Shown: one piece after another, positions 1 through 12,400 of the stretch
Layout of the letters: the number at the start of each line of letters is the position of its first letter
Position numbering within the stretch: position 1 is the stretch's first letter
DNA from: Pteria penguin
Taxonomy: Eukaryota; Mollusca; Bivalvia; Pterioida; Pteriidae
Assembly (NCBI GenBank): GCA_035048485.1
Contig: CM068583.1
Location: forward strand, 31,671,005-31,735,004
Reading direction: 5' to 3'
Length of the DNA stretch: 64,000 nt
Notes under the pieces: generated by a model
Seen by the model: only the letters and a program-made list of their open reading frames with translations
Told to the model about the DNA's origin: nothing
Databases searched by the model: none
Position numbers and translations under genes: made by a program

Positions 1-3000
1 TGTATAGAGTGGGAATCTGTGACTATAATTGCGGATTGTTGGTTTTTGTATAGAGTGGGAGTCTGTGACTATAATTGCGGACTGTTGGTTTTTGTATAGA
101 GTGAGAGTCTGTGACTAATTGCAGACTCTGTTGTTTTTTGTATAGAGTGGGAATCTGTAACTATTATTGCGGACTGTTGGTTTTTGTATAGAGTGAGAGT
201 CTGTGACTAATTGCAGACTCTGTTGGTTTTTGTATAGAGTCGAAGTCTGTGACTATAATTGCGGACTGTTGGTTTTTGTATAGAGTGAGAGTCTGTGACA
301 TATTGCAGACTCTGTTGGTTTTTGTATAGAGTGGGAATCTGTGACTATAATTGCGGACTGTTGGTTTTTGTATAGAGTGGGAGTCTGTGACTTCAATTGC
401 GGACTCTATTGGCTTTGTATAGAGTGGGAGTCTGTGACTATAATTGCGGACTCTGTTGGTTTTGTATAGAGTGGGAATCTGTGACTATAATTGCGGACTG
501 TTGGTTTTTGTATAGAGTGGGAGTCTGTGACTATAAGTGCGGACTGTTGGTTTTTGTATAGAGTGGGAGTCTGTGACTATAAGTGCAGACTCTGTTGGAT
601 TTTGTATAGAGTGGGAATCTGTGACTATAATTGCGGACTCTGTTGGTTTTTGTATAGAGTGGGAGTCTGTGACTATAATTGCGGACTCTGTTGGTTTTTG
701 TATAGAGTGGGAATCTGTGACTATAATTGCGGTCTCTGTTGGTTTTTGTATAGAGTGGGAGTCTGTGACTATAATTGCGGACTGTTGGTTTTTGTATAGT
801 TTGGGAGTCTGTGACTATAATTGCGGACTCTGTTGGTTTTTGTATAGAGTGGGAGTCTGTGACTATAATTGCGGACTGTTGGTTTTTGTATAGAGTGGGA
901 TTCTGTGACTATAATTGCGGACTGTTGGTTTTTTTATAGAGTGAGAGTCTGTGATTATAATTGCGGACTGTTGGTTTTTGTATAGAGTGGGAGTCTGTGA
1001 CTATAAGTGCGGACTCTTGGTTTTTGTATAGAGTGGGAGTCTGTGACTATAAGTGCAGACTCTGTTGGATTTTGTATAGAGTGGGAATCTGTGACTATCA
1101 TTGCGGACACTGTTGGTTTTGTATAGAGTGGGAGTCTGTGACTATAATTGCGGACTCTGTTGGTTTTTGTATAGAGTGGGAATCTGTGACTATAATTGCG
1201 GTCTCTGTTGGTTTTTGTATAGAGTGGGAGTGTGTGACTATAATTGCGGACTGTTGGTTTTTGTATAGAGTGGGAGTTTGTGACTATAATTGCGGACTGT
1301 TGGTTTTTGTATCGAGTGGGAGTCTCTGACTATAATTGCAGACTCTGTTGGATTTTGTATAGAGTGGGAATCTGTGACTGTAATTGCGGTCTCTGTTGGT
1401 TTTTGTATAGAGTGGGAATCTGTGACTATAATTGCGGTCTCTGTTGGTTTTTGTATAGAGTGGGAGTCTGTGACTATAATTGCGGACTCTGTTGGTTTTT
1501 GTATAGAGTGGGAGTCTGAGACTATCATTGCGGTCTCTGTTGGTTTTTGTATAGAGTGGGAGTCTGTGACTAATTGCAGACTCTGTTGGTTTTTGTATAG
1601 AGTGGGAATCTGTGACTATAATTGCGGACTGTTGGTTTTTGTATAGAGTGAGAGTTTGTGACTAATTGCAGACTCTGTTGGTTTTTGTATAGAGTGGAAG
1701 TCTGTGAATATAAGTGCGGACTGTTGGTTTTTGTATAGAATGAGAGTCTATGACTAATTGCAGACTCTGTTGGTTTTTGTATAGAGTGGGAATCTGTGAC
1801 TATAATTGCGGTCTCTGTTGGTTTTTGTATAGAGTGGGAGTCTGTGACTATAATTGCGGACTCTGTTGGTTTTTGTATAGAGTGGGAGTCTGTGACTATC
1901 ATTGCGGACTCTGTTGGTTTTGTATAGAGTGGGAGTCTGTGACTATAATTGCGGACTGTTGGTTTTTGTATAGAGTGAGAGTCTGTGACTAATTGCAGAC
2001 TCTGTTGGTTTTTGTATAGAGTGGGAATCTGTGACTATAATTGCGGACTGTTGGTTTTTGTATAGAGTGAGAGTCTGTGACTAATTGCAGACTCTGTTGG
2101 TTTTTGTATAGTTTGGGAGTCTGTGACTATAATTGCGGACTCTGTTGGTTTTTATATAGAGTGGGAGTCTGTGACTATAATTGCGGACTGTTGGTTTTTG
2201 TATAGAGTGGGAGTCTGTGACTATAATTGCGGACTGTTGGTTTTTTTATAGAGTGAGAGTCTGTGATTATAATTGCGGACTGTTGGTTTTTGTATAGAGT
2301 GGGAGTCTGTGACTATAAGTGCGGACACTGTTGGTTTTGTATAGAGTGGGAATCTGTGACTATAATTGCGGTCTCTGTTGGTTTTTGTATAGAGTGGGAG
2401 TCTGTGACTATAATTGCGGACTGTTGGTTTTTGTATAGAGTGGGAGTCTGTGACTATAATTGCGGACTCTGTTGGTTTTGTATAGAGTGGGAGTCTGTGA
2501 CTATAATTGCGGACTGTTGGTTTTTGTATAGAGTGGGAGTCTGTGACTATAATTGCGGACTGTTGGTTTTTTTATAGAGTGAGAGTCTGTGATTATAATT
2601 GCGGACTGTTGGTTTTTGTATAGAGTGGGAGTCTGTGACTATAAGTGCGGACTCTTGGTTTTTGTATAGAGTGGGAGTCTGTGACTATAAGTGCAGACTT
2701 TGTTGGATTTTGTATAGAGTGGGAATCTGTGACTATAATTGCGGACTCTGTTGGTTTTTGTATAGAGTGGGAGTCTGTGACTATAATTGCGGACTGTTGG
2801 TTTTTGTATAGAGTGGGAGTCTGTGACTATAAGTGCAGACTCTGTTGGATTTTGTATAGAGTGGGAATCTGTGACTATCATTGCGGACACTGTTGGTTTT
2901 GTATAGAGTGGGAATCTGTGACTATAATTGCGGTCTCTGTTGGTTTTTGTATAGAGTGGGAGTCTGTGACTATAATTGCGGACTGTTGGTTTTTGTATAG

Positions 3001-4829
3001 TTTGGGAGTCTGTGACTATAATTGCGGACTCTGTTGGTTTTGTATAGAGTGGGAGTCTGTGACTATAATTGCGGACTGTTGGTTTTTGTATAGAGTGGGA
3101 GTCTGTGACTATAATTGCGGACTGTTGGTTTTTTTATAGAGTGAGAGTCTGTGATTATAATTGCGGACTGTTGGTTTTTGTATAGAGTGGGAGTCTGTGA
3201 CTATAAGTGCGGACTCTTGGTTTTTGTATAGAGTGGGAGTCTGTGACTATAAGTGCAGACTCTGTTGGATTTTGTATAGAGTGGGAATCTGTGACTATCA
3301 TTGCGGACACTGTTGGTTTTGTATAGAGTGGGAGTCTGTGACTATAATTGCGGACTCTGTTGGTTTTTGTATAGAGTGGGAATTTGTGACTATAATTGCG
3401 GTCTCTGTTGGTTTTTGTATAGAGTGAGAGTCTGTGACTATAATTGCGGACTGTTAGTTTTTGTATAGAGTGGGAGTTTGTGACTATAATTGCGGACTGT
3501 TGGTTTTTGTATAGAGTGGGAATCTCTGACTATAATTGCAGACTCTGTTGGATTTTGTATAGAGTGGGAATCTGTGACTGTAATTGCGGTCTCTGTTGGT
3601 TTTTGTATAGAGTGGGAATCTGTGACTATAATTGCGGTCTCTGTTGGTTTTTGTATAGAGTGGGAGTCTGTGACTATAATTGCGGACTCTGTTGGTTTTT
3701 GTATAGAGTGGGAGTCTGAGACTATCATTGCAGTCTCTGTTGGTTTTTGTATAGAATGAGAGTCTATGACTAATTGCAGACTCTGTTGGTTTTTGTATAG
3801 AGTGGGAATCTGTGACTATAATTGCGGATTGTTGGTTTTTGTATAGAGTGGGAGTCTGTGACTATAATTGCGGACTGTTGGTTTTTGTATAGAGTGGGAG
3901 TCTGTGACTATAATTTCAGACTCTGTTAAATTTTGTATAGAGTGGGAATCTGTGACTATAATTGCGGACTCTGTTGGTTTTTGTATAGAGTGGGAGTCTG
4001 TGACTATAATTGCGGACTCTGTTGGTTTTTGTATAGAGTGGGAGTCTGTGACTTATTTGCAGACTCTGTTGGTTTTTGTATAGAGTGGGAGTCTGTGACT
4101 ATAATTGCGGACTGTTGGTTTTTGTATAGAGTGGGAGTCTGTGACTTTAATTGCGGACTCTGTTGGTTTTGTATAGAGTGGGAATCTGTGACTGTAATTG
4201 CGGACTCTGTTGGTTTTTGTATAGAGTGGGAGTCTGTGACTATAACTGCGGACTGTTGGTTTTTGTATAGAGTGAGAGTCTGTGACTAATTGCAGACTCT
4301 GTTGTTTTTTGTATAGAGTGGGAATCTGTAACTATTATTGCGGACTGTTGGTTTTTGTATAGAGTGAGAGTCTGTGACTAATTGCAGACTCTGTTGGTTT
4401 TTGTATAGAGTCGAAGTCTGTGACTATAATTGCGGACTGTTGGTTTTTGTATAGAGTGAGAGTCTGTGACATATTGCAGACTCTGTTGGTTTTTGTATAG
4501 AGTGGGAATCTGTGACTATAATTGCGGACTGTTGGTTTTTGTATAGAGTGGGAGTCTGTGACTTCAATTGCGGACTCTATTGGTTTTGTATAGAGTGGGA
4601 GTCTGTGACTATAATTGCGGACTTTGTTGGTTTTTGTATAGAGTGGGAGTCTGTGACTATAATTGCGGACTCTGTTGGTTTTTGTATAGAGTGGGAGTCT
4701 GTGACTATAATTGCGAACTCTGTTGGTTTTTGTAGAGTGGGAGTGTGTGACTATAATTGCGGACTCTGTTGGTTTTTGTATAGAGTGGGAGTCTGTGACT
4801 ATAATTGCGGACTCTGTTGGTTTTTGTAG
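1..4829. repeat. Minisatellite A, 45-48 bp monomers, about 100 copies
   Basis: A tandem array fills the left edge and probably continues beyond it. The commonest monomer is 48 bp, running from ttggtttttgtatagagtgg through gagtctgtgactataattgc to ggactctg; 45-bp versions lack three bases at the end or the 'tata' in the middle. Open frames run through it on both strands only because the monomer length is mostly divisible by three. The last monomer runs directly into the prominin exon at 4830: its tttttgtag is that exon's 3' splice site and agtgggagtct is the start of the exon. The array lies in a prominin intron if the gene continues to the left. Confidence 0.97.
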
Positions 4830-4909
4830 AGTGGGAGTCTTGATATTGATGGCGTGAAGAAGACTGTAGATGATATTGTCACCACGGTGAAGCCATATGA
4901 TAAATACAG
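4830..4909 (+). CDS. Prominin exon a (before TM3)
   Basis: 80 nt, phase 0 in and phase 2 out, reading SGSLDIDGVKKTVDDIVTTV and then KPYDKY. The acceptor tttttgtag belongs to the last unit of minisatellite A; the donor is cag|gtatgt. It encodes the end of the first large extracellular loop. Confidence 0.85.
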
Positions 4910-6388
4910 GTATGTACTCCAATATCCAAAACTCACTTTACACTCAAATAACACTGACACTGATATATATGCACAACCACTGTAATTGCCCGAGATAAAG
5001 CTTTCAAGACCTATGTATTTATTTCTGTATAAAATACATTGAACGGTGACGTCATAACGGCCCACATTTGACCCACTTTTTAACATAGAAAGCGATGTTT
5101 GGCAGACTTTTGATTGTTATGCTAATGACGTCATAATGAAATGTTCGACATTTCCAACCGTGCGTGACGTCATCAAAGTCGTATTTTGTGCTAAAGTGCT
5201 TGACATTTGACGAAAGAATGTGATTCTGGATAAACGTTCCGTTGTCATGTGTAATGAATATGTCTCTCATTCACTGTTAGTTCCCAAGTAGAAATAAAGT
5301 CCAAATAAAAATTCAAAATTTATTTGTTTGAATGCCCGAATCTTTACAAAGTTCCAAAAATACAAAATGCAATAATTCCAATTATACAAAGTTGTCCTAA
5401 TTAAAGATGATCCAAAAAGCTAACTCTTAAAATGCTCTCATTTATTCTATATAAGTTGCATGTACAAAATCATTTACATGTACGAACTCCGCCTTCATTA
5501 CAAAAAGTACAGCCAATCAGAACATAGGTTACATATCATGTGTGTTCAACATACTGAATTTAAATGATATCAATTCTTAATCAAGTAAATGACAAGCATA
5601 AGAACACCAAAAAGTGTGTTCAACAAACTGAATTTAAAAGATATCAATTCTTAATCAAGTAAATGACAAGCATAAGAACACCAAAAGGAATGAAAGTCTT
5701 TGAAATCAGATAACTCAGAACAATACCCCTCCTATGCTTACTTTGGAAACCTGATAAATGACAGATTGAAATATGTACCATATGTGAACAGAAATAACTG
5801 ATTTCATTTGGTAATATTCAAGGAATGCATTTCACCTGATATTATATCCCAGTAAATGTGAAAGTATTCCAAATCACTAAAAAATAGAAAAGTTAAATCT
5901 TAACTATTTTAATAAATAAAAAATATAAATAAATCCAAAATTACTTAATTTGATTTTTGTAAACTCATATTATTATACATATATATAACACATGGGACAC
6001 CGGCTGTTTCTTTCAATTTATAACTTCCTTCCGGAATGATTTAATGATGCAGTTTTTAAATAGAAAATGGAAGTTTCTAGTATGATATTTTGGCGTTAAA
6101 AGCGCATTATATCTAATGAATGCATCAGCCTTTGTACTTTATTCCTGCATGAAATCACAAAATAAGACACTTATTCTATATATAACGACATTAGTATTGC
6201 AAGTATTTTGTTATCGATTTTATCCTGACCCGGAATACTATCGAACACTGCAAATGGGTTTATATACAGTTAATAAGATATTAAAAAAAAATATTGCAAG
6301 TGGAGGGCAATCCACATTTAGTCATACTTTTTAAACTGTTAGTTATTATTCTATACATACATACATACATACATACATACATACATAC

Positions 6389-6435
<47 letters not shown>

Positions 6436-9400
6436 AGATTTTAATTGGGTGATTTTTTGTTGGGGATTTAATTCTCTGTTATACGCTCATGAGTGTTGCA
6501 TTGTTTTTAACCACCATTGTACATATATGTAATACTAATATCGTAGATGGTATGGTGGCCTGGGATGTGCTGGGATCGTCACCCTTATCGTAGGGTTGTC
6601 GATTATTGGCATTGTTTTTGGTAGTATTGGTAAATGTGGTGCCAATGGAGATCCAACTGAAAAAGGATGCGCAGCAAATTCTGGAGGACGTCTCATTATC
6701 TCGTGAGTATATCGTGAAAATAAATAACGCACTTCATCGTGAACATTTGTAACTGATCCTGTATAATATGGGGTAAATGAGAAAGAACATGCATGTACAT
6801 GTTGATTCTGAGATTTTTTCGCAGGGGTTTTTTTTTTTTGTAAATAAATGTTTTTAAAACTATCATTTCAGATCTGTTGCATTTTTGTTTCTTTTTGGTT
6901 CGTTGCTGATGCTTCTTACAACAGTTCTCTTCGTTCCTGGCTCAATCCTGGAGAGATACGTCTGTCAACCAGTCACTGATCCAAATCTCCTAGCATTTGA
7001 AAAGGTGAGTATTACATATGTATGTCGTCCACAAAACACAAATACAATGACAATGACAATGACAGTATCTTTATTCTCATAAACTGCATATAGTAACAGT
7101 GTAGAGAACATATATAAAATATTTACATATATACAATACATATCAGCACATGCGGACTAAAAACATATCAACCAGGAGGTTGGACTCTGTCCTTTATATG
7201 GCTTATGAAAGTACATAATTTAGATAACAAAATTTTATCATTTGAATTAAACAGACTTGCATATTTAAATGTATTAGGATTAACGATATAAATTTCAGGT
7301 AAACACATTTTTCTAATAGATGCGACACTAGTGTTGTTACAATTAAAAATATAATGATATTCGTCTCCAATTTCATTTAAGTCGCAAAGCGTACATTTTC
7401 GTTCACTTCTAGGTATATTATGCCATCTGCCTGTTTCTATTGGCAATTTAATATTACCACATCTAAATTTACAAAGTAGTTTGGCCTTTTTGAACGGAAT
7501 GTGTAACAGATACTTTTCTAAATCTAATTTTGTTTTAAAAATTCTATAGTTCGTTGCTTTGGGTGAATTAAAAACATCGCTTTGCCATTTTTGTACATAT
7601 TGATCACGCAATATATTATACACAGTATACCGTAACCAATTCACGCTAGAAAAAGTATGAGACAACCAAATGTATGATAGACCACATTCATTAAGAATAT
7701 ATTTTACACATTTCATCCAAGGTGTACATGTTATATTATGTAAAAGAGCATACAATTTTGTACATAGTTTATTTGAGTTTACCAATTTCGCCCAAAATGT
7801 TATCATTCGTACTTTTATGTTAATAGACAGCGGGTATCTTCCTAGATCACCATATACCATATAGTTTGGGGTAGATTTGTTAAGATTCAAAATATATTTA
7901 CAAAATTTCAAGTGTAATTTCTCTACCATGTCTCTGTTTGAGAAACCCCATATCTCACAGCTATATAATAATACATGGATGTGTAGTCAAATAATATTAG
8001 TTTAAAATATGTCAATTTAATTTACACAGGTTTTGAATGGCTCTTTTAGTGTTACCGATATCCTTCCTTATGAGGCTGGCTACACTCCTTCCTTGGGTTC
8101 ACTATTACAGTAAGTATTTATACTTCATGATTTGTCATAACAGTTACTTTAAAGTTAACAAAACTAGTAAATATTTTAATCAGAGTTTTGTGTGTAGGTA
8201 GTTATTTCTATTGTTTACATTGAAGCTCAGAATTACCGTATTGTTTTGTTTTTAATTTTTAAATTTTGAAGTTTTTTAAATAATAAGTTCTTTTTAGACA
8301 AAAGGATATTGCTTTCAGAAACTGCAAAAAGAATCAGGGTGTTTATGAAGCGTTTAGTCTACAACATCTGTCCGGTAACGTGATTAAGATAGACGAAATG
8401 GAGAAAACCATCAACAACACCAAAACGGTAAATCGGTAACATATACACAAGTACACTTATTGATTATTGATAACACAGACAAAAACGGTAAAATATATAA
8501 ATGATTTGTAAAATATACACATGTATACTTAATGATTTATAATAACACAGACACCAAAACGGTAAAATATAGAAATGATTTGTAACATATACACTTGTAC
8601 ACTTGTTGATTTATAATAACACAGACGTTTTATATTTATAATAACACAGACGTTTTATATTTATAATAACACAGACGTTTTATATTTATAATAACACAGA
8701 TGTTCTATATTTATAATAACACAGATGTTTTATATTTATAATAACACAGACGTTTTATATTTATAATAACACAGACGTTTTATATTTATAATAACACAGA
8801 CGTTTTATATTTATAATAACACAGACGTTTTATATTTATAATAACACAGATGTTCTATATTTATAATAACACAGATGTTCTATATTTATAATAACACAGA
8901 TGTTCTATATTTATAATAACACAGACGTTCTATATTTATAATAACACAGACGTTTTATATTTATAATAACACAGACGTTTTATATTTATAATAACACAGA
9001 CGTTTTATATTTATAATAACACAGATGTTCTATATTTATAATAACACAGACGTTTTATATTTATAATAACACAGATGTTCTATATTTATAATAACACAGA
9101 CGTTTTATATTTATAATAACACAGATGTTCTATATTTATAATAACACAGACGTTTTATATTTATAATAACACAGACGTTTTATATTTATAATAACACAGA
9201 CGTTTTATATTTATAATAACACAGATGTTCTTTATTTATAATAACACAGATGTTCTATATTTATAATAACACAGACGTTTTATATTTATAATAACACAGA
9301 CGTTTTATATTTATAATAACACAGACGTTTTATATTTATAATAACACAGACGTTTTATATTTATAATAACACAGACGTTTTATATTTATAATAACACAGA

Positions 9401-12400
9401 CGTTTTATATTTATAATAACACAGACGTTTTATATTTATAATAACACAGATGTTCTATATTTATAATAACACAGACGTTTTATATTTATAATAACACAGA
9501 CCTTTTATATTTATAATAACACAGACGTTTTATATTTATAATAACACAGACCTTTTATATTTATAATAACACAGACCTTTTATATTTATAATAACACAGA
9601 CGTTTTATATTTATAATAACACAGACGTTTTATATTTATAATAACACAGATGTTCTATATTTATAATAACACAGATGTTCTATATTTATAATAACACAGA
9701 CGTTTTATATTTATAATAACACAGATGTTCTATATTTATAATAACACAGATGTTCTATATTTATAATAACACAGACGTTTTATATTTATAATAACACAGA
9801 CGTTTTATATTTATAATAACACAGACCTTTTATATTTATAATAACACAGACCTTTTATATTTATAATAACACAGACGTTTTATATTTATAATAACACAGA
9901 CGTTTTATATTCTACTAGTATTTCTTTTTGTTATTCCACTTCGCGTATACATCTTTTGCTTTGTTTTGTCCGGCCTTTTTAACTGGGCAAAAACTGCATT
10001 GATTAATATTTGATTAAGCAAATCAAACATATGCTATTTGCAGGAAGTGAAATCGAAGTTGCAAAATTTAACATCTTCATTGGCCGGTCCCAACCTTACG
10101 TCATCGACACAGTTACTGCCCCCCACACTGGAGTCGGCTATGAAGGCCCTTAGTACAAATTTTGATAGCTCCACGTTACAACAGATGTCTCATCAGGTTT
10201 GGATGCGCTTTTTATTGATTGAATAATTAGGCAGTGTTACACCCTGCTTTTCAGAGAATCTTGGTTGAGGTACCCCCTTTACATTGACAGCAATATCTAT
10301 GAAATCATCCTATCCAGATACGATATACTATACACTTGGATTATCTTCTGAACCTAGGTGACTAGAATTGCCAGCAAGCAGGAGATGGTTATTATGATTT
10401 GTAAAGCAATAAAAGGTGTGTAAATTTATTTAGACAACTCTGAACATTATACTCCAATTATATCAACAAAGTACACACAAAATGTTTAAGACTAAAGCTA
10501 CACTGTACCGGGTACAATGGTGGTACTCAATTCTCCTTGTACTATAGGACCATGATCTTTCTTAATTTATTTAACTTTATGTCAAGGTCATTTCATATAT
10601 ATACACGGAACGGACTAGTCTAATCTACCCCGGTTCACGACACACGGTACCGACAGATCTGTGCTAGCTCACAACACACGGAACCGACACATCTACCCCT
10701 ATTCACGACACATGGAACCGTCTCATCTACTCCGGCTGACGACAGATGAAACCGACAGAGCTACGCCGCTTTACGATGAACGGAACCGACAGATCAATTG
10801 ATCTAGTATATCGGCTCACTACGCACGGAACCAACTGATCATGATCTACGTCAGTTTACGACGCACGGAAACGAATGATCTACACGCGCTCACGACGAAC
10901 CGAATGATCTATGCCGCCTCATGACACACGGAACCGAATGATCTATGCCGCCTCATGACACACAGAACCCACTGATCTATGCTGCCTCATGACACACGTC
11001 ACCAACTGATCTATGCCGCCTCATGACACACGGAACCCACTGATCTATGCCGCCTCATGACACACAGAACCCACTGATCTATGCCGCCTCATGACACACA
11101 GAACCCACTGATCTATGCCGCCTCATGACACACGGAACCCACTGATCTATGCCGCCTCATGACACACAGAACCCACTGATCTATGCCGCCTCATGACACA
11201 CAGAACCCACTGATCTATGCTGCCTCATGACACACGGAACCGACTGATTTACAGCGGCTCACGACACACGTCACCAACTGATCTATATAAGATATTCTTG
11301 TTACTCAATCCTAAGAATTATATGATGTTGCATTTATTTTAATAAATACTGTTTACACCAACTGATCTATGCTTGCTCAAAACGCACGAATCCGAACGAT
11401 CTACGCTTGTCCATATTGCTCGAAAACCGACAGATATATACCGGCACACGACTCAAAAAAACAACTGAGGCGGATTTAGTCATAAGTCTCGTCTATGGCG
11501 GATTTTGTCATACGACTGAGTCATATGTCTTTTTCTTTTCTATCGTAGCGATCTATATTTGATTAATAGCATCAGCAATCAACTACTGGTAACCATGTCT
11601 CACGTGGTCATCTTGCTCTCTGTATGTCCATCTGTCTCTCACAGATTTTGTCTGAATTATAACCCAGAGTTGGGCCCCAAACTTCAAAAGTAAACATGTG
11701 AATCAAAGTGTTCATCAAATTAAATGTATTGGAAATTCCATCAACGTATACGTAAACTACAACTGTAACATTGCAGCAGGCAGGTCAATGCAAAGCTCAA
11801 TGTTGCTAGGGTTTGTTGTTACTTTCTGACTCAAAACAACGTCTCAGTTCTTGATTGGTCACCATACAGTCAAGAATTCTCCATAATCAAGCCTTTGTGG
11901 GACAAGCGGGACAGAATGCTTAGGAAGCCCGTCAAAGTACCATATTACGTCGCTCAATTCAGACAGGCTATTATTAAAGCTGTATACCCTATGTTCGGTA
12001 GTACAGTGCATATTATAGGCTAATTTATTCTAAATTGTTTTGATTATATATATAAGCCTAAAACATATTGAAAAAGAACCTTTGCAAATGTGGTGATCAA
12101 ATTTCTTCGTATTAAGTGAGATATGACTGTCTAAAACGCGATGTTTGTAAACAGAATGTTTACAACCAACTTATCACGTGATCTAATTCGGAAGCCGCCG
12201 CATCATGGACACTGATGGAGGGCGAGGTAAATAAACTTGACGAGTAACTTTAAAATCTGCATTCAAATCTGCTAAAGTTAGTATTTACTGAAATCGTTTT
12301 CTCTTAGAGTCTACCTTTATTGTATTTGTTTTGATGAAACTGTGCATGCGCGAGGTCAGGTTATGGTTGTATTTGTGGAATACCCACTTTATTTACGAAG

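Larger units (their letters stand above)
4910..6546 (+). other. Prominin intron; no gene seen
   Basis: AT-rich intron. It contains a 74-bp unit present twice in tandem (about 5540-5613 and 5614-5688, starting gtgtgttcaaca and ending agaacaccaaaa) and a microsatellite near its 3' end. No other coding signal was found. Confidence 0.7.

Noticed and set aside
1..4829. CRISPR-like appearance of the regular repeats
   Set aside because: Monomers are contiguous with no unique spacers, and the genome is eukaryotic.
491..4922. Many open frames of 60-195 codons (phrases FCIEWESVTIIADS, LYRVGVCDYNCGL, TDSHSIQKPTES)
   Set aside because: They are tandem-repeat translations on both strands with no independent start, splice or codon signal.
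10618..11290. 34-bp array as another junction-seeded minisatellite
   Set aside because: It begins about 420 bp beyond exon f and no convincing match to that exon's end was found.
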